The notes under the pieces were generated by a model. It was not told the origin of the DNA, made no database searches, and was given only the letters and a program-made list of their open reading frames with translations. A program made the translations under genes and the position numbers. From Prevotella denticola (GTDB lineage: Bacteria; Bacteroidota; Bacteroidia; Bacteroidales; Bacteroidaceae): a stretch of DNA of 64,000 bases. Of the stretch, positions 19,779 through 29,542 are shown one piece after another (position 1 is the first letter of the stretch; each line of letters starts with the position of its first letter). The stretch lies in contig NZ_UGTM01000001.1 in the NCBI RefSeq assembly GCF_900454835.1, positions 558,501 to 622,500 on the forward strand. The letters run 5' to 3'.

Positions 19779-19818
19779 AAATCATTGTTTTTAAGATGAA
19801 TAAATCATTGTCGAATAG

Positions 19819-19826
19819 CAAAATTA
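19819..19826 (-). promoter_or_regulatory. -7 promoter box for the DUF3945-topB-helicase operon
   Basis: The minus strand reads TAATTTTG, a TAnnTTTG match 41 bp before the DUF3945 start codon. Confidence 0.45.
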
Positions 19827-19963
19827 AAGCAATAATATTATAGATTTTGAATTAAAGAAAAGGCGGGAACTCGTGAGAAAAGCAAGGAAATCTCCCATTA
19901 TTGAATAATGCGTTTTATAAGAAATCACTATTTTTGGGTATTGTGGAGAAATGTCATTATTTC

Positions 19964-20095
19964 TAACTTTGCAGCATCTAAAAAAAGTTTATGACAAAGG
20001 ATAAATATCATATACAAAGAGTTTCTGTATTGAAACAGCATAGAAGCGCATCATTCATCATAGAATGGTGCGCTTTTTTTTGTGAACAAAACTAA
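19964..20095 (+). promoter_or_regulatory. Promoter, short leader ORF and terminator upstream of the TonB receptor
   Basis: A -7 box TAACTTTG (19964-19971) leads into a 34-codon reading frame (19991-20095, starting MTKDKYHIQRVSV, ending FFCEQN). Inside it lies a strong terminator: AAGCGCATCATT (20044-20055) pairs with AATGGTGCGCTT (20064-20075), followed by a run of T. The layout suggests attenuation or a small RNA ahead of the cargo operon. The leader peptide may be a chance frame. Confidence 0.5.
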
Positions 20096-20168
20096 CTATT
20101 GTTCATTTTTGAGAAAAAGAATAGAACAAGTACTTTTTGCAAAAGAATAATGGAGTTTAATAGTAATC

Positions 20169-22532
20169 ATGAGTAATAAAAATATTTTTCACAACTTCCT
20201 ATTGGTGCTAATTTTCTCATTCACATGGCAGAATATGTTAGCTCAAAAAATCGTTTATGGGCAAATTACGGATGAGCAAACTCACCTGCCGTTAGATGGA
20301 GCTTCTATTATTTTAGAAAATACTAATATCGGAACAATTTCGAATCATGCAGGCGTGTTTAGAATGGAACTTCCTCCAAAAAGCAGTAAAAAGATTATTG
20401 TTCAATATGTAGGATATAATAGTCGTAACATAATACTCAATAAAAAATCATATGTCAAGGACAGCATTTGCTGTAATGTGGAATTACAGCCATTAAACAA
20501 CATCTTATCTGATGTACTGGTGTTTGGAAAGAGTAAGGCTCAAAAGCACCGTGAAGTCCCGTCCGCAGTTACCATTATAGATGGTCAATCTCTTAAATAC
20601 AAGACTGCGACATTAAACGAGATTCTTGACAATGCCGCAGGTATCAAAGTAGCTCAACAAGGCGGACTGGGCAATGCTTCACGTATTATCGTACAAGGGA
20701 TGGACGGTAAGCGCGTCGGTATTTTTGTCAATGGTATGCCTATGGGAAATTCCGATGAATTTCAACTCAGCAGCATTCCTCTTGATATGGTAGATGAAGT
20801 GGAGATATACAAAGGCATCATCCCTGCATGGCTGGGAGGTGACGGATTAGGCGGTGCCGTGAACATCCGGCTGAAAGACTTCAACAAAAATCATTTGGAA
20901 ATGGCATTTGAGGTAGCATCATACAATACCTATATCGGCAGTCTGCAACTGAAGCAATATATTGGCAAGACCTCAACGGCTTTCCACGCCGGTGCCACGA
21001 TGAACTATGCTAAAAACAATTATAGTTTTTCTTCTCCTTTTGAATTGGGGCGCATTATCCATCGCGACCACGATGCGTACACGCATGGAGGTTTTAACGT
21101 GGGTGTGAGCAGCCAACAATTATGGTTCGACCGATTTGACATCACATTGAGTGCCGACTACTATCGCAAAGAGATACAAGGAGGATTGATGAACGTGCAA
21201 AATAATATTCAGCATGCCTTTACGCGGACACGTTCTGCCAATGCGGCACTGAGTCTTGAGAAAAGTTTCTTAAACGGTAAACTCACCGCACAACTACATT
21301 CCATTGTTGGTCTTAGTCTCGTCAATCAAGTAGATACTTCACATTATTGTTACGATTTCATAGGTAACAGATTCCCAAGCGGTTCAGGACGCGGAGAGAT
21401 TGGCTCTGTTCCAAACGATTCACATGACAGGCATACTACCATTCGTGAATTACTCAACCTGACTTATAAGATTGGTGGCAATCAACTTATCACATGGAAC
21501 ACCAATTACCGATATGGTCGGAAGATGCCAAAAGACGAACTTGCCGACCAATACTCGCGTCTGCCTACAAGCGGATACCCAAGTACGGTACACGCCATAG
21601 TATCCGGATTGTCTCATAAATTGAATCTAAACAGTGGTAAATTTACCAACGAAATAGGAGTAAAACTTTTTAGTCACCACTCGGAAGTCCTTCCGTTTGC
21701 CGAAGCAATCATGTTGCAAGACAAGCTTAAAACATCGACCAACCACAGCACAATGATTGGCTGGAGCGAGGCAATGGCATTTCATCTTCTCCCCAATAAT
21801 GCACTGACACTGAAAGCCTCAGTGCAATCAACCGTGAGAATGCCCATAGCCGATGAGCTGTTTGGTGACGGAGTATTGCTCCTCCCTTCAGAGAAACTTC
21901 GTCCGGAGCGTAGTTTTAACGTCAATGCAGGTGCAATATGGCTTAGTGATGCCAACTCTTATCCGCAGGTGCGAATCGGGGTGAATGCATTCTACATGAG
22001 TGCAAAAGACATGATTAAACTGATGTATAGCTCCATGAACATGGCTTATGACAATATCGGCAAGGTTCGGGTGATGGGGCTGGATATGGAAATCGACAGC
22101 AAGCTGAACCGCTGGCTGGACATACAGGGAAATATCACATGGCAAGATGCCCGCGACATGAGAAAGGATGCCGTAGGCGGCGGAGAAAATTTTCACTACC
22201 GCTACCGAATCCCCAATATGCCTTATCTGTTTGGCAACGTCGGATTACGCCTGCACAAAGATGGTTTGCTGGGCAAGACTTCTTCTTCAGCCTTTTCCTC
22301 TACGTTCGGATTTACCAAAGAATTCAGCTACAACTGGGAAGCAAGCAATAACAATACAATGCTTATACCGGCAAGATACAGTTGGGACGTTGCCGTTCAC
22401 CATTCTTTCAACAAACATTGCCAGCTTAGCTTTGAGATACGGAACCTACTCAACCGTGAAAACTGGGCAGAATTTCGCTATCCGATGGAAAGGCGCACAT
22501 TTCACTTGAAGATAAAATATATTATTAACTAA
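20169..22532 (+). CDS. TonB-dependent outer-membrane receptor
   Basis: 787 aa. After a signal peptide there is a CarboxypepD_reg-like domain (YGQITDEQTHLPLDGASI, about 29-110), a plug domain (about 125-240, with GGLGNASRIIVQGMDGKRVGIFVNG split around the loop) and a 22-strand barrel ending in the C-terminal aromatic YIIN. It is not a SusC: length and DUF4374 partner point to the siderophore/haem class. Transport energy comes from TonB-ExbBD elsewhere in the genome. It heads the cargo block and is 21 bp from the next gene. Confidence 0.88.
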   Translation: MSNKNIFHNFLLVLIFSFTWQNMLAQKIVYGQITDEQTHLPLDGASIILENTNIGTISNHAGVFRMELPPKSSKKIIVQYVGYNSRNIILNKKSYVKDSICCNVELQPLNNILSDVLVFGKSKAQKHREVPSAVTIIDGQSLKYKTATLNEILDNAAGIKVAQQGGLGNASRIIVQGMDGKRVGIFVNGMPMGNSDEFQLSSIPLDMVDEVEIYKGIIPAWLGGDGLGGAVNIRLKDFNKNHLEMAFEVASYNTYIGSLQLKQYIGKTSTAFHAGATMNYAKNNYSFSSPFELGRIIHRDHDAYTHGGFNVGVSSQQLWFDRFDITLSADYYRKEIQGGLMNVQNNIQHAFTRTRSANAALSLEKSFLNGKLTAQLHSIVGLSLVNQVDTSHYCYDFIGNRFPSGSGRGEIGSVPNDSHDRHTTIRELLNLTYKIGGNQLITWNTNYRYGRKMPKDELADQYSRLPTSGYPSTVHAIVSGLSHKLNLNSGKFTNEIGVKLFSHHSEVLPFAEAIMLQDKLKTSTNHSTMIGWSEAMAFHLLPNNALTLKASVQSTVRMPIADELFGDGVLLLPSEKLRPERSFNVNAGAIWLSDANSYPQVRIGVNAFYMSAKDMIKLMYSSMNMAYDNIGKVRVMGLDMEIDSKLNRWLDIQGNITWQDARDMRKDAVGGGENFHYRYRIPNMPYLFGNVGLRLHKDGLLGKTSSSAFSSTFGFTKEFSYNWEASNNNTMLIPARYSWDVAVHHSFNKHCQLSFEIRNLLNRENWAEFRYPMERRTFHLKIKYIIN

Positions 22533-22553
22533 ATATAAACATAAGTAAAAAGC

Positions 22554-23792
22554 ATGAAAGCAAAAAAAATCTTTTGGGTACTGCCTTGTCTTACCCTGCT
22601 GTTTGCAACAACAGTGTCATCTTGTTCAGAAAACAATGACGACCATCCACAGTCTGAAAAGAAGCATCATTTCCTAATGTCTGCACAATCAGACAACAGC
22701 TTCTTCATCACCAGCTTCGAGAATTTCAACGAGGGTACGTCCGTGTCTTACGACAAGGCCATAACGCTTCCCACAGGACACCTCTTCATGGAGAAACTTG
22801 GAAAGTATGTTTATCTTCAATCCGGCTCGATGTATGGTTATGGTGGCGAGCAAACTCTCCACAAATACGAAGTAAACGCAAATGGACAACTGTCTTCTCA
22901 TCCTGTGGGTTCACTTTCCTTCCCGGGTTCACCCAATGTGGTTGAAATCATATTTGCGAATGATACCAAAGCTTATGCAGTCACATGTGCAAGCCGCGGA
23001 CAACTTATCGTGTTCAATCCGAGCACAATGAGCGTAACGAAGGAAATAGACCTGTCTCCCTATGCAGAGGGTGATAAAGATCCGGACGGAGGCAATGGCA
23101 TTGTGCGTGACGGCAAGCTGTTCCTCCCTCTCAACCAAGCAAAGTCTATGAAGGAAATTCTTGCGACGCCTGCTCAAGTAGCTGTCATTGACGTAGCTAC
23201 CGATAAGGTAGAAAAGGTTATAAAGGATGACCGTGCAACGAGCCTCGGTATGGTCGGACATACATCGCCTGTTATGGATGAAGCCGGTAACATCTATTTC
23301 AACACGGGACCTCGTGCGGCAATGATGTGTCAGTTTATGCCCGGCAAGGGGTACAAAGACGGACTGCTGCGCATCAAGAAGGGAGAAACGGATTTTGACA
23401 AGGACTTCTATATGAGCCTGCAAACAACCGAAGGCGCGGAAGTTGGCTCCTACGGTATGTACATGACCTATGGCGGCAATGGAAAAATCTACACGTTCCT
23501 CTATAAACCTTCACTCGTAAAGGATCCCAACGATCAGACTTATATCGTCAACAAATGTTATGTCCCTTACGAGATTGACGTAAACAAGAAAACAGGTCGT
23601 ATACTTCCTCTTCCAGCGTCATGCGGCTGGGCTGCCAATGCCATCATCAAGGTGGAAAGCTCCATTTATTTCGGTGAACATACCGACAACGGCATAGGAT
23701 TCTATCGTTACGATATGGCAACAGGGAAGGGTTCCACGCAACCAAGCGTGAAGACGCCAAGTGGTGCCTATAAAGTGATTTCACTCGACTAA
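22554..23792 (+). CDS. DUF4374 surface lipoprotein, XusB-like
   Basis: 412 aa. A lipoprotein signal peptide with lipobox VSSCSEN (Cys near residue 24) leads to a beta-propeller-like DUF4374 domain with repeats around LHKYEVNANGQLSSH, PDGGNGIVRDGKLFLPL and SIYFGEHTDNGIGFYRYD. In Bacteroides thetaiotaomicron such proteins pair with a TonB receptor (Xus system) to take up foreign siderophores; I apply that by analogy. The neighbour and spacing (21 bp) support one operon. Confidence 0.8.
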   Translation: MKAKKIFWVLPCLTLLFATTVSSCSENNDDHPQSEKKHHFLMSAQSDNSFFITSFENFNEGTSVSYDKAITLPTGHLFMEKLGKYVYLQSGSMYGYGGEQTLHKYEVNANGQLSSHPVGSLSFPGSPNVVEIIFANDTKAYAVTCASRGQLIVFNPSTMSVTKEIDLSPYAEGDKDPDGGNGIVRDGKLFLPLNQAKSMKEILATPAQVAVIDVATDKVEKVIKDDRATSLGMVGHTSPVMDEAGNIYFNTGPRAAMMCQFMPGKGYKDGLLRIKKGETDFDKDFYMSLQTTEGAEVGSYGMYMTYGGNGKIYTFLYKPSLVKDPNDQTYIVNKCYVPYEIDVNKKTGRILPLPASCGWAANAIIKVESSIYFGEHTDNGIGFYRYDMATGKGSTQPSVKTPSGAYKVISLD

Positions 23793-23849
23793 ACGAGTTG
23801 AGGGTGTATCAAAAAAGTTGGCACATTCTCTTAAATGAAAGAATAAGCG

Positions 23850-23945
23850 CTGTCCCACACCGGGACAATGCTTCTCGAAAAGAAAAAGCGCTGTCCCGCT
23901 TTGAACAGCACTTCATTAGGAAACCTGCCGGATTCGTCCGGTAAT
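23850..23945 (+). repeat. Paired hairpins with AAGCGCTGTCCC repeats
   Basis: AAGCGCTGTCCC occurs at about 23847 and 23887; the second pairs with the AACAGCACTT segment at about 23904-23913, and a CCGGATTCGTCCGG palindrome lies at about 23928-23941. The region separates the DUF4374 gene from the next gene and may hold a terminator or a processing site. Confidence 0.4.
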
Positions 23946-23974
23946 TAAACATTCAAAATTAAAAACATATAAGG

Positions 23975-24364
23975 ATGAAAAAGAATCTTAAAATTTCAAT
24001 TCTATGGGTTGCCATAGTCGCAGGCATGTCCGCGCATTCTCTGACTGACATGATACCTCTTTTCTGGAATGCCAACATTGCCGTTTATAACGATGGTGTA
24101 GCACCGATGTCAATGCTCGTATTGATGGCCGTTGTTTCACTCACGATACCAATGACAGGATTGCTCCTTTCGCTCTATGCCCGCAAGCGCTGGCATAAGA
24201 CGGTACATCTCTGTCTCGCCGCCTTCACAGCCCTGTTCTGTACGGTACATAGCACGGAACTGATATTCAGCTTTGAGCTTCCGCAGCTCTTTATCCATCC
24301 TATGCTGGTCATAGTGAGCATTGCGCTCGCTTATGAAGCGTGGAAATGGAATAATAAAGAATAA
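23975..24364 (+). CDS. Small four-helix inner-membrane protein with conserved-looking histidines
   Basis: 129 aa with four predicted membrane helices (about 8-25, 45-65, 75-95, 102-122) and His residues at or near helix ends (SAHSLTD, KTVHLC, TVHSTEL, FIHPML). It lacks a recognisable family name. Two or more histidines on neighbouring helices would allow b-type haem or metal binding, as in ferric reductases; this is only an inference from the residues and the iron-uptake-like neighbours. Confidence 0.7.
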   Translation: MKKNLKISILWVAIVAGMSAHSLTDMIPLFWNANIAVYNDGVAPMSMLVLMAVVSLTIPMTGLLLSLYARKRWHKTVHLCLAAFTALFCTVHSTELIFSFELPQLFIHPMLVIVSIALAYEAWKWNNKE

Positions 24365-24393
24365 ATCATTCCGAACGTTCATTCTACAAATAA

Positions 24394-24430
24394 AAAACGC
24401 ATTATATCAAAATGATAAGTGCGTTTTTTA
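24394..24430 (+). terminator. Rho-independent terminator
   Basis: AAACGCATTAT (24395-24405) pairs with ATAAGTGCGTTT (24415-24426) and runs into T6, closing the TonB-DUF4374-membrane protein unit. Confidence 0.8.
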
Positions 24431-24487
24431 ACCTGTCAGATTGAACGGCGTTCACTTTTCTTATAGCTATCAATAAACTTTTTGATA

Positions 24488-25084
24488 ATGAAAAAACAGC
24501 TATTTATATTTATCCTATCACTCGTTCCACTCATCGGCCGGACGCAAGAGCAACACACTTCGGCTTTTCAAGAAGACGATCATGAAGAGGGATTGTTCAT
24601 AGGCGGTGCCGTTACTTATTGGAACAACACGAAAACCAAAGCCACCACTTTGCAGTTCTGCCCCGAGATAGGCTGGCACTTCAATGAAACGTGGGCCGCG
24701 GGCATCATGTTGGGTTATGCCTTCAACTCCGAGCGTGGCGATAATGAGCGCGAAAAGACACACACCCTTAAAATTTCGCCTTTCGCGCGCTACTATTATC
24801 TTCACAAAGGCCCGTTCAACCTCTACTTAGACGGTGGCATCGGCTACAACTACATCTCTCCAACCGATCCGAACAAAACAGATAAGCACCACGGCTTCGA
24901 GATAGGACTGCGTCCGGGCGCATGCGTGGACCTGACAAAAGGACTGTGCCTCTGTATGCGCATGGGGTTTGCGGGCTATCGGAAAAACTATTTCACAGGT
25001 GAGGAGCGGGAAATCGGCAATGACGGCTTTGGGATCCACTTTGCTCCGGAGGAAGTGATGATCGGTCTGGAACTGGAGTTCTGA
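24488..25084 (+). CDS. Outer-membrane beta-barrel protein
   Basis: About 199 aa from the ATG at 24488, giving the signal peptide MKKQLFIFILSLVPLIG. The mature part alternates polar and hydrophobic residues in eight-strand barrel style and ends in LELEF, with the aromatic last residue typical of outer-membrane barrels. The Bacteroidetes outer-membrane-barrel (OmpW/PF13505-like) class is the best fit. It lies between the iron-type genes and the TetR regulator; its function is unknown. Confidence 0.7.
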   Translation: MKKQLFIFILSLVPLIGRTQEQHTSAFQEDDHEEGLFIGGAVTYWNNTKTKATTLQFCPEIGWHFNETWAAGIMLGYAFNSERGDNEREKTHTLKISPFARYYYLHKGPFNLYLDGGIGYNYISPTDPNKTDKHHGFEIGLRPGACVDLTKGLCLCMRMGFAGYRKNYFTGEEREIGNDGFGIHFAPEEVMIGLELEF

Positions 25085-25148
25085 AGATACCGTATTCTCA
25101 CCGATTACCCATGCGATATGAATGAATTATATTCCCTTTCCTTAAAAT

Positions 25149-25769
25149 TTGACTATGCAGACATTGAAGACAGACATAAAGCAACGCATATTGCAAGTTG
25201 CCCATAGAGAGTTTATCAAAAATGGTGTGCAGCGTACGTGCATTAGAAACGTGGCGCGTAAGGCTGGCGTGACTGTGGGAAACCTGTATCATTATTTTGA
25301 CAGTAAGGATACACTGTTTTGTGCGGTATTGCAACCATTGCTGACCGCGCTTGACCGCTATATCCTCTCGCATAATGATGAGGAATTTCTCTCGCTCGAC
25401 GTGTTCGATTTGCGGCAACAGCAAATCAATCACATCATGGCGATGCTCACTCTTGTCAAGCAGTTCCGCCCCGAACTGCGCCTGTTGCTGTTCAATGCCG
25501 AGGGAACTTCGTTGGAGGGGTATAAAAACAAAATCATTGATCACCAAATGAAGGTCGGCATGGAATACCTCCGACTGATGAAAGAACGATACCCACACAT
25601 CAACACCAACATCTCTCCATTTCTGATTCATCTCACCAGTTCGGCTTGGACGACTCTCTTCTGCGAATTGGTGGAACACGAGGAATATAGTGAGGAGGAA
25701 GTCAAACAAGCACTCATGCAGTACATCACCTTTGGAACGGCAGGTTGGAAAGAGCTGATGAAACCATAG
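25149..25769 (+). CDS. TetR/AcrR-family regulator
   Basis: 206 aa. The N-terminal HTH is clear: QRILQVAHREFIKNGVQRT, then VARKAGVTVGNLYHYFDSKD. The C-terminal ligand domain is all-alpha. It is encoded 27 bp before two ABC half-transporters in the same direction, so it probably represses that operon in response to the transported compound. Confidence 0.88.
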   Translation: MTMQTLKTDIKQRILQVAHREFIKNGVQRTCIRNVARKAGVTVGNLYHYFDSKDTLFCAVLQPLLTALDRYILSHNDEEFLSLDVFDLRQQQINHIMAMLTLVKQFRPELRLLLFNAEGTSLEGYKNKIIDHQMKVGMEYLRLMKERYPHINTNISPFLIHLTSSAWTTLFCELVEHEEYSEEEVKQALMQYITFGTAGWKELMKP

Positions 25770-25796
25770 GATAACATTCAAAAAAACAATCATGAT

Positions 25797-27551
25797 ATGT
25801 TCAAAACACTCAAACGATTAGGAGCTTACATGGGAGGGCGCAAGTGGTTGCTGCCCTGCTCCGTCGGGCTGTCGGCAGTCAACGGACTGCTCTCGCTCGT
25901 CCCGTTCGTTCTTTTGTGGCTTGTGGTGCGCACGCTGCTCACCGCGGAGGGCAGTCTCGCCGATGCACCCGTATGGGACTATGCCCTTGCCGCCTTCATC
26001 GTGTCGGTGGCAAACGTGCTGCTCTACTTTGCTGCACTCATGTTCTCGCATCTTGCTGCGTTCCGCATCGAAACCAACATGCGTCGCAAGGCAATGCAGC
26101 GACTCATGCGCGTGCCACTTGGATTCTTCGACACGCAGAACACGGGACGTATGCGCAAAATCATTGACGAGGACTCAGCGCAGACCCACACCTTCGTGGC
26201 GCACATCCTGCCCGATGTGGCGGGGAGCATCGTTGCCCCCGTTGGCGTCATGGTGCTACTGCTGACGGTCGATTGGCAATTGGGCTTGGCAGCCATGCTG
26301 CCAATCATCTGTGCCTTCGGCATCATGGGCTATATGATGAATCCCAAGAACAACGATTTCCAGCGGATGTATCTCGATGCACAGGAGAAGATGAGCGGCG
26401 AGGCGGTGGAGTATGTCCGTGGCATTCCGGTAGTAAAGGTTTTCCAGCAGACGGTCTTCTCGTTCAAGCGGTTCCACGACAGCATCATCCGCTATCGCGA
26501 CCTTGTCATCCAGTACACGCTGATGTGGCGGTCGCCTATGTCGGCCTATACCGTTGCCATCAACGCCTTTGCCTTCGTCCTCGTACCGGTAGGTATCATC
26601 CTGATTGGGCATGGGGGAAGCGTGGCGATCATCGTGGCCGACCTCATTCTCTTTATCGTCATCACACCGGTCATCGCAACCAATGTGATGAAGATGATGT
26701 ATCTCAGTCAGAATCTATTCCTTGCCAATGAGGCGGTGGACAGATTGGAGAAACTCACCGATACTGCTCCGCTGCCCGAGAGCGGCACGCCCCGGATGCC
26801 ACAAGCCTGCGACATTTGTTTTGAGGAAGTCTCGTTCAGATACGACGGCGCGGAAAAGGATGCCGTCAGCCACCTCAGCCTCACCATTCCCGAGGGGCAG
26901 ACGGTGGCACTCGTTGGGTCTTCGGGCAGCGGAAAGACAACCATAGCACGGCTCATTCCCCGCTTTTGGGATGTGTGTGAGGGAAGTGTGAGCATCGGCG
27001 GAGTGGATGTCCGGCAGATGGATAAGTCGCAACTGATGCGCAGCGTGTCGTTTGTATTCCAAAATACCCGCCTGTTCAAGACCTCGCTCTTGGAGAACCT
27101 ACGCTATGGTAATCCCGAAGCAACGGCAGAACAGATAGACCGGGCGATAGACCTCTCGCAAAGCCGTGAAATCATCGACCGACTGCCCCAAGGTTTGGAT
27201 ACGGTCATTGGAGCGGAGGGCACTTACCTCTCCGGTGGTGAACAGCAACGCATCGTCCTTGCGCGTGCCATTCTGAAAGATGCACCCATCGTGGTGCTTG
27301 ATGAGGCTACCGCCTTTGCCGACCCTGAGAACGAGCATCTTATCCGAAAGGCTCTGGCACACCTCACTCACAGCAAGACCGTCCTCATGATAGCTCACCG
27401 ACTGACCACCGTGCAGAATGCCGACAGCATCGTGGTGGTGGACAATGGGCAGATAGCCGAACAAGGAACGCACGAGGAACTGATGACCCTGCAGGGACGC
27501 TATCACACGATGTGGAACGAATATCAGAAAGCAGTGGCATGGAAACTATAA
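25797..27551 (+). CDS. ABC half-transporter (membrane plus ATPase), first subunit
   Basis: 584 aa. Six membrane helices in the first about 310 residues, then a nucleotide-binding domain with Walker A GSSGSGKTT (about 377), signature LSGGEQQR, Walker B IVVLDEAT and H-loop AHR. It forms an exporter-fold heterodimer with the next gene. In gene order beside a TonB receptor it resembles YbtPQ/IrtAB, which import siderophore complexes through an exporter fold; export remains possible. Confidence 0.85.
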   Translation: MFKTLKRLGAYMGGRKWLLPCSVGLSAVNGLLSLVPFVLLWLVVRTLLTAEGSLADAPVWDYALAAFIVSVANVLLYFAALMFSHLAAFRIETNMRRKAMQRLMRVPLGFFDTQNTGRMRKIIDEDSAQTHTFVAHILPDVAGSIVAPVGVMVLLLTVDWQLGLAAMLPIICAFGIMGYMMNPKNNDFQRMYLDAQEKMSGEAVEYVRGIPVVKVFQQTVFSFKRFHDSIIRYRDLVIQYTLMWRSPMSAYTVAINAFAFVLVPVGIILIGHGGSVAIIVADLILFIVITPVIATNVMKMMYLSQNLFLANEAVDRLEKLTDTAPLPESGTPRMPQACDICFEEVSFRYDGAEKDAVSHLSLTIPEGQTVALVGSSGSGKTTIARLIPRFWDVCEGSVSIGGVDVRQMDKSQLMRSVSFVFQNTRLFKTSLLENLRYGNPEATAEQIDRAIDLSQSREIIDRLPQGLDTVIGAEGTYLSGGEQQRIVLARAILKDAPIVVLDEATAFADPENEHLIRKALAHLTHSKTVLMIAHRLTTVQNADSIVVVDNGQIAEQGTHEELMTLQGRYHTMWNEYQKAVAWKL

Positions 27552-27572
27552 CCAATCAAAGGAGACACCAAG

Positions 27573-29300
27573 ATGATTAGATATTTTCAAAACCGTTTCA
27601 CCCTTTCGGACAAAGGGGCAAAGGACTTGCGCAGAGGTATCGTCTTCTCAACGCTACTCAACCTTGCGCTGATGTTGCCACCCACTTACCTCTTCCTCTT
27701 CCTCATGGAATACTTGGAAGTTGGCACCGACCAACACACATTGTGGTTTTATATATTGTTGGCAGTGGTGTTGATGGGCATGATGTTCTTCATCGCCCGG
27801 TGGCAGTATGACAGCACCTATACCACCATCTATAACGAGAGTGCGCAACGCCGCATCAGTTTGGCAGAGAAACTGCGCCGTCTGCCGTTAGCATTCTTCG
27901 GCGAGCGTAACCTTTCCGACCTGACTTCTACCATTATGGAAGACTGCACCTCATTGGAGCAAATATTTTCTCATGCAGTACCCCAATTGTTCGCATCGGT
28001 GCTGAGCATGTTCATCATAGCCGTAAGCCTGTTCTTCTACGACTGGCGACTGGCTGTCGCCCTCTTTTGGGTGGTGCCGATGGCTCTGGCAACTTTGCTC
28101 TTGGCAAGACATCTGCTGGACAAAGCATTTGTACACCTATATCATGTGAAACGTGGGGTTACCGAGCAAGTACAGGAAGGATTGGAATGTGTACAGGAAA
28201 TCAAATCGTATTGCGGAGAAAAGGCTTATAACCAAAGTTTTGATAAGAGGTTGAAAGATTATGAAAAAGAATTGGTCAACCATGAACTTGTAGCAGGTGT
28301 TTTTGTTAATCTTTCTGCTATGATATTAAAATTGGGTATGCCTACTGTCATTATCACTGGCGCATGGTTGTTGCAAAGAGGCGAGGTGTCAATCTTTATT
28401 TATCTGGCATTTCTCCTTGTTTCGGCAATGGTCTATAATCCTATTCAGGACGTGTGCAACAACCTCGCCATCCTTGCTTTCCTCGATGTGCGCATCAATC
28501 GCATGAAGGAAATGGAGGCGATGCCGGAGCAGGAGGGAAGCAAGGAGGTAAAAATGGATAATTACGACATCGAGTTCCGCAACGTGAGCTTTGCCTACGA
28601 AACCGAAAAGCAAGTATTGCACAATGTTTCCTTTACAGCAAAGCAGGGAGAAGTAACGGCACTTGTCGGTCCGTCGGGAGGAGGAAAGAGCACTACTGCC
28701 AAACTTGCCGCACGCTTCTGGGACATTGACGGTGGAAAGATTCTATTAGGCGGAAACGACATCGCTCACATCGACCCCGAGACGCTGCTTCGCAACTATG
28801 CCGTGGTGTTTCAGGACGTGTTGCTTTTCAATGCTTCCGTTTCCGACAATATTCGCATCGGTAAGCGTGATGCCACCGACGAGGAAGTGCGGCGTGTGGC
28901 ACAACTGGCACAGTGCGACGACTTCATCAGCCGTATGCCGCAGGGATACGACACCGTTATCGGCGAGAACGGCGAAACCCTTTCAGGTGGCGAGCGACAG
29001 CGTATCTCCATTGCCCGTGCGCTTCTGAAAGACGCTCCCGTCATTCTCTTGGACGAAGCCACCGCCAGCCTTGATGCCGAGAACGAGACAAAGATTCAGG
29101 CGGGCATCTCCGAACTGGTGCAGGGTAAGACCGTCATCATTATCGCTCACCGCATGCGCACCGTCCGCAATGCCAACCACATCGTGGTGCTCGGTGGCGG
29201 AACGGTTATCGAGCAGGGCACGCCCGAAGACCTCATGGCTAAAGGTGGAGAATTTGCACGGATGGTAAAACTGCAACAGGAAAACAATAATGAAAAATAA
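27573..29300 (+). CDS. ABC half-transporter, second subunit
   Basis: 575 aa with the same plan as its neighbour: six helices, Walker A GPSGGGKST (about 366), signature LSGGERQR, Walker B VILLDEAT and AHR. It is separated from the first subunit by 21 bp and from the MMPL gene by 6 bp, so all are cotranscribed. Both ATPase sites look intact, unlike many heterodimers with one degenerate site. Confidence 0.85.
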   Translation: MIRYFQNRFTLSDKGAKDLRRGIVFSTLLNLALMLPPTYLFLFLMEYLEVGTDQHTLWFYILLAVVLMGMMFFIARWQYDSTYTTIYNESAQRRISLAEKLRRLPLAFFGERNLSDLTSTIMEDCTSLEQIFSHAVPQLFASVLSMFIIAVSLFFYDWRLAVALFWVVPMALATLLLARHLLDKAFVHLYHVKRGVTEQVQEGLECVQEIKSYCGEKAYNQSFDKRLKDYEKELVNHELVAGVFVNLSAMILKLGMPTVIITGAWLLQRGEVSIFIYLAFLLVSAMVYNPIQDVCNNLAILAFLDVRINRMKEMEAMPEQEGSKEVKMDNYDIEFRNVSFAYETEKQVLHNVSFTAKQGEVTALVGPSGGGKSTTAKLAARFWDIDGGKILLGGNDIAHIDPETLLRNYAVVFQDVLLFNASVSDNIRIGKRDATDEEVRRVAQLAQCDDFISRMPQGYDTVIGENGETLSGGERQRISIARALLKDAPVILLDEATASLDAENETKIQAGISELVQGKTVIIIAHRMRTVRNANHIVVLGGGTVIEQGTPEDLMAKGGEFARMVKLQQENNNEK

Positions 29301-29542
29301 ATAGCAATGAAAATCGAAAACATCAACAGAAAATTCAGGCAGTTGGCGGTGTGGATATTACGCCACCGACTGTTGGTAATGGGGCTGTTTGCCCTGCTTA
29401 TCGCTTTCTCGTTCGTGGGTACAAAGCGCATCGTCATGAAAACATCGTTCGACGACTATTTCGTGAGCGATGACCCGATGTTGCTCAAGACAAACGAGTT
29501 CAAGTGGGTCAGTCCTAAAACCCAGTTGCAAACCTACTTCTC

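Noticed and set aside
24370..24445. GAACGTTC and GAACGGCGTTC palindromes as TetR operators
   Set aside because: Short palindromes at the wrong side of the beta-barrel gene from the regulator; too weak to call.
25098..25793. 231-codon minus-strand frame opposite the TetR gene
   Set aside because: The plus frame has a clear TetR HTH and fits the operon; the minus frame has no domain and is a shadow.
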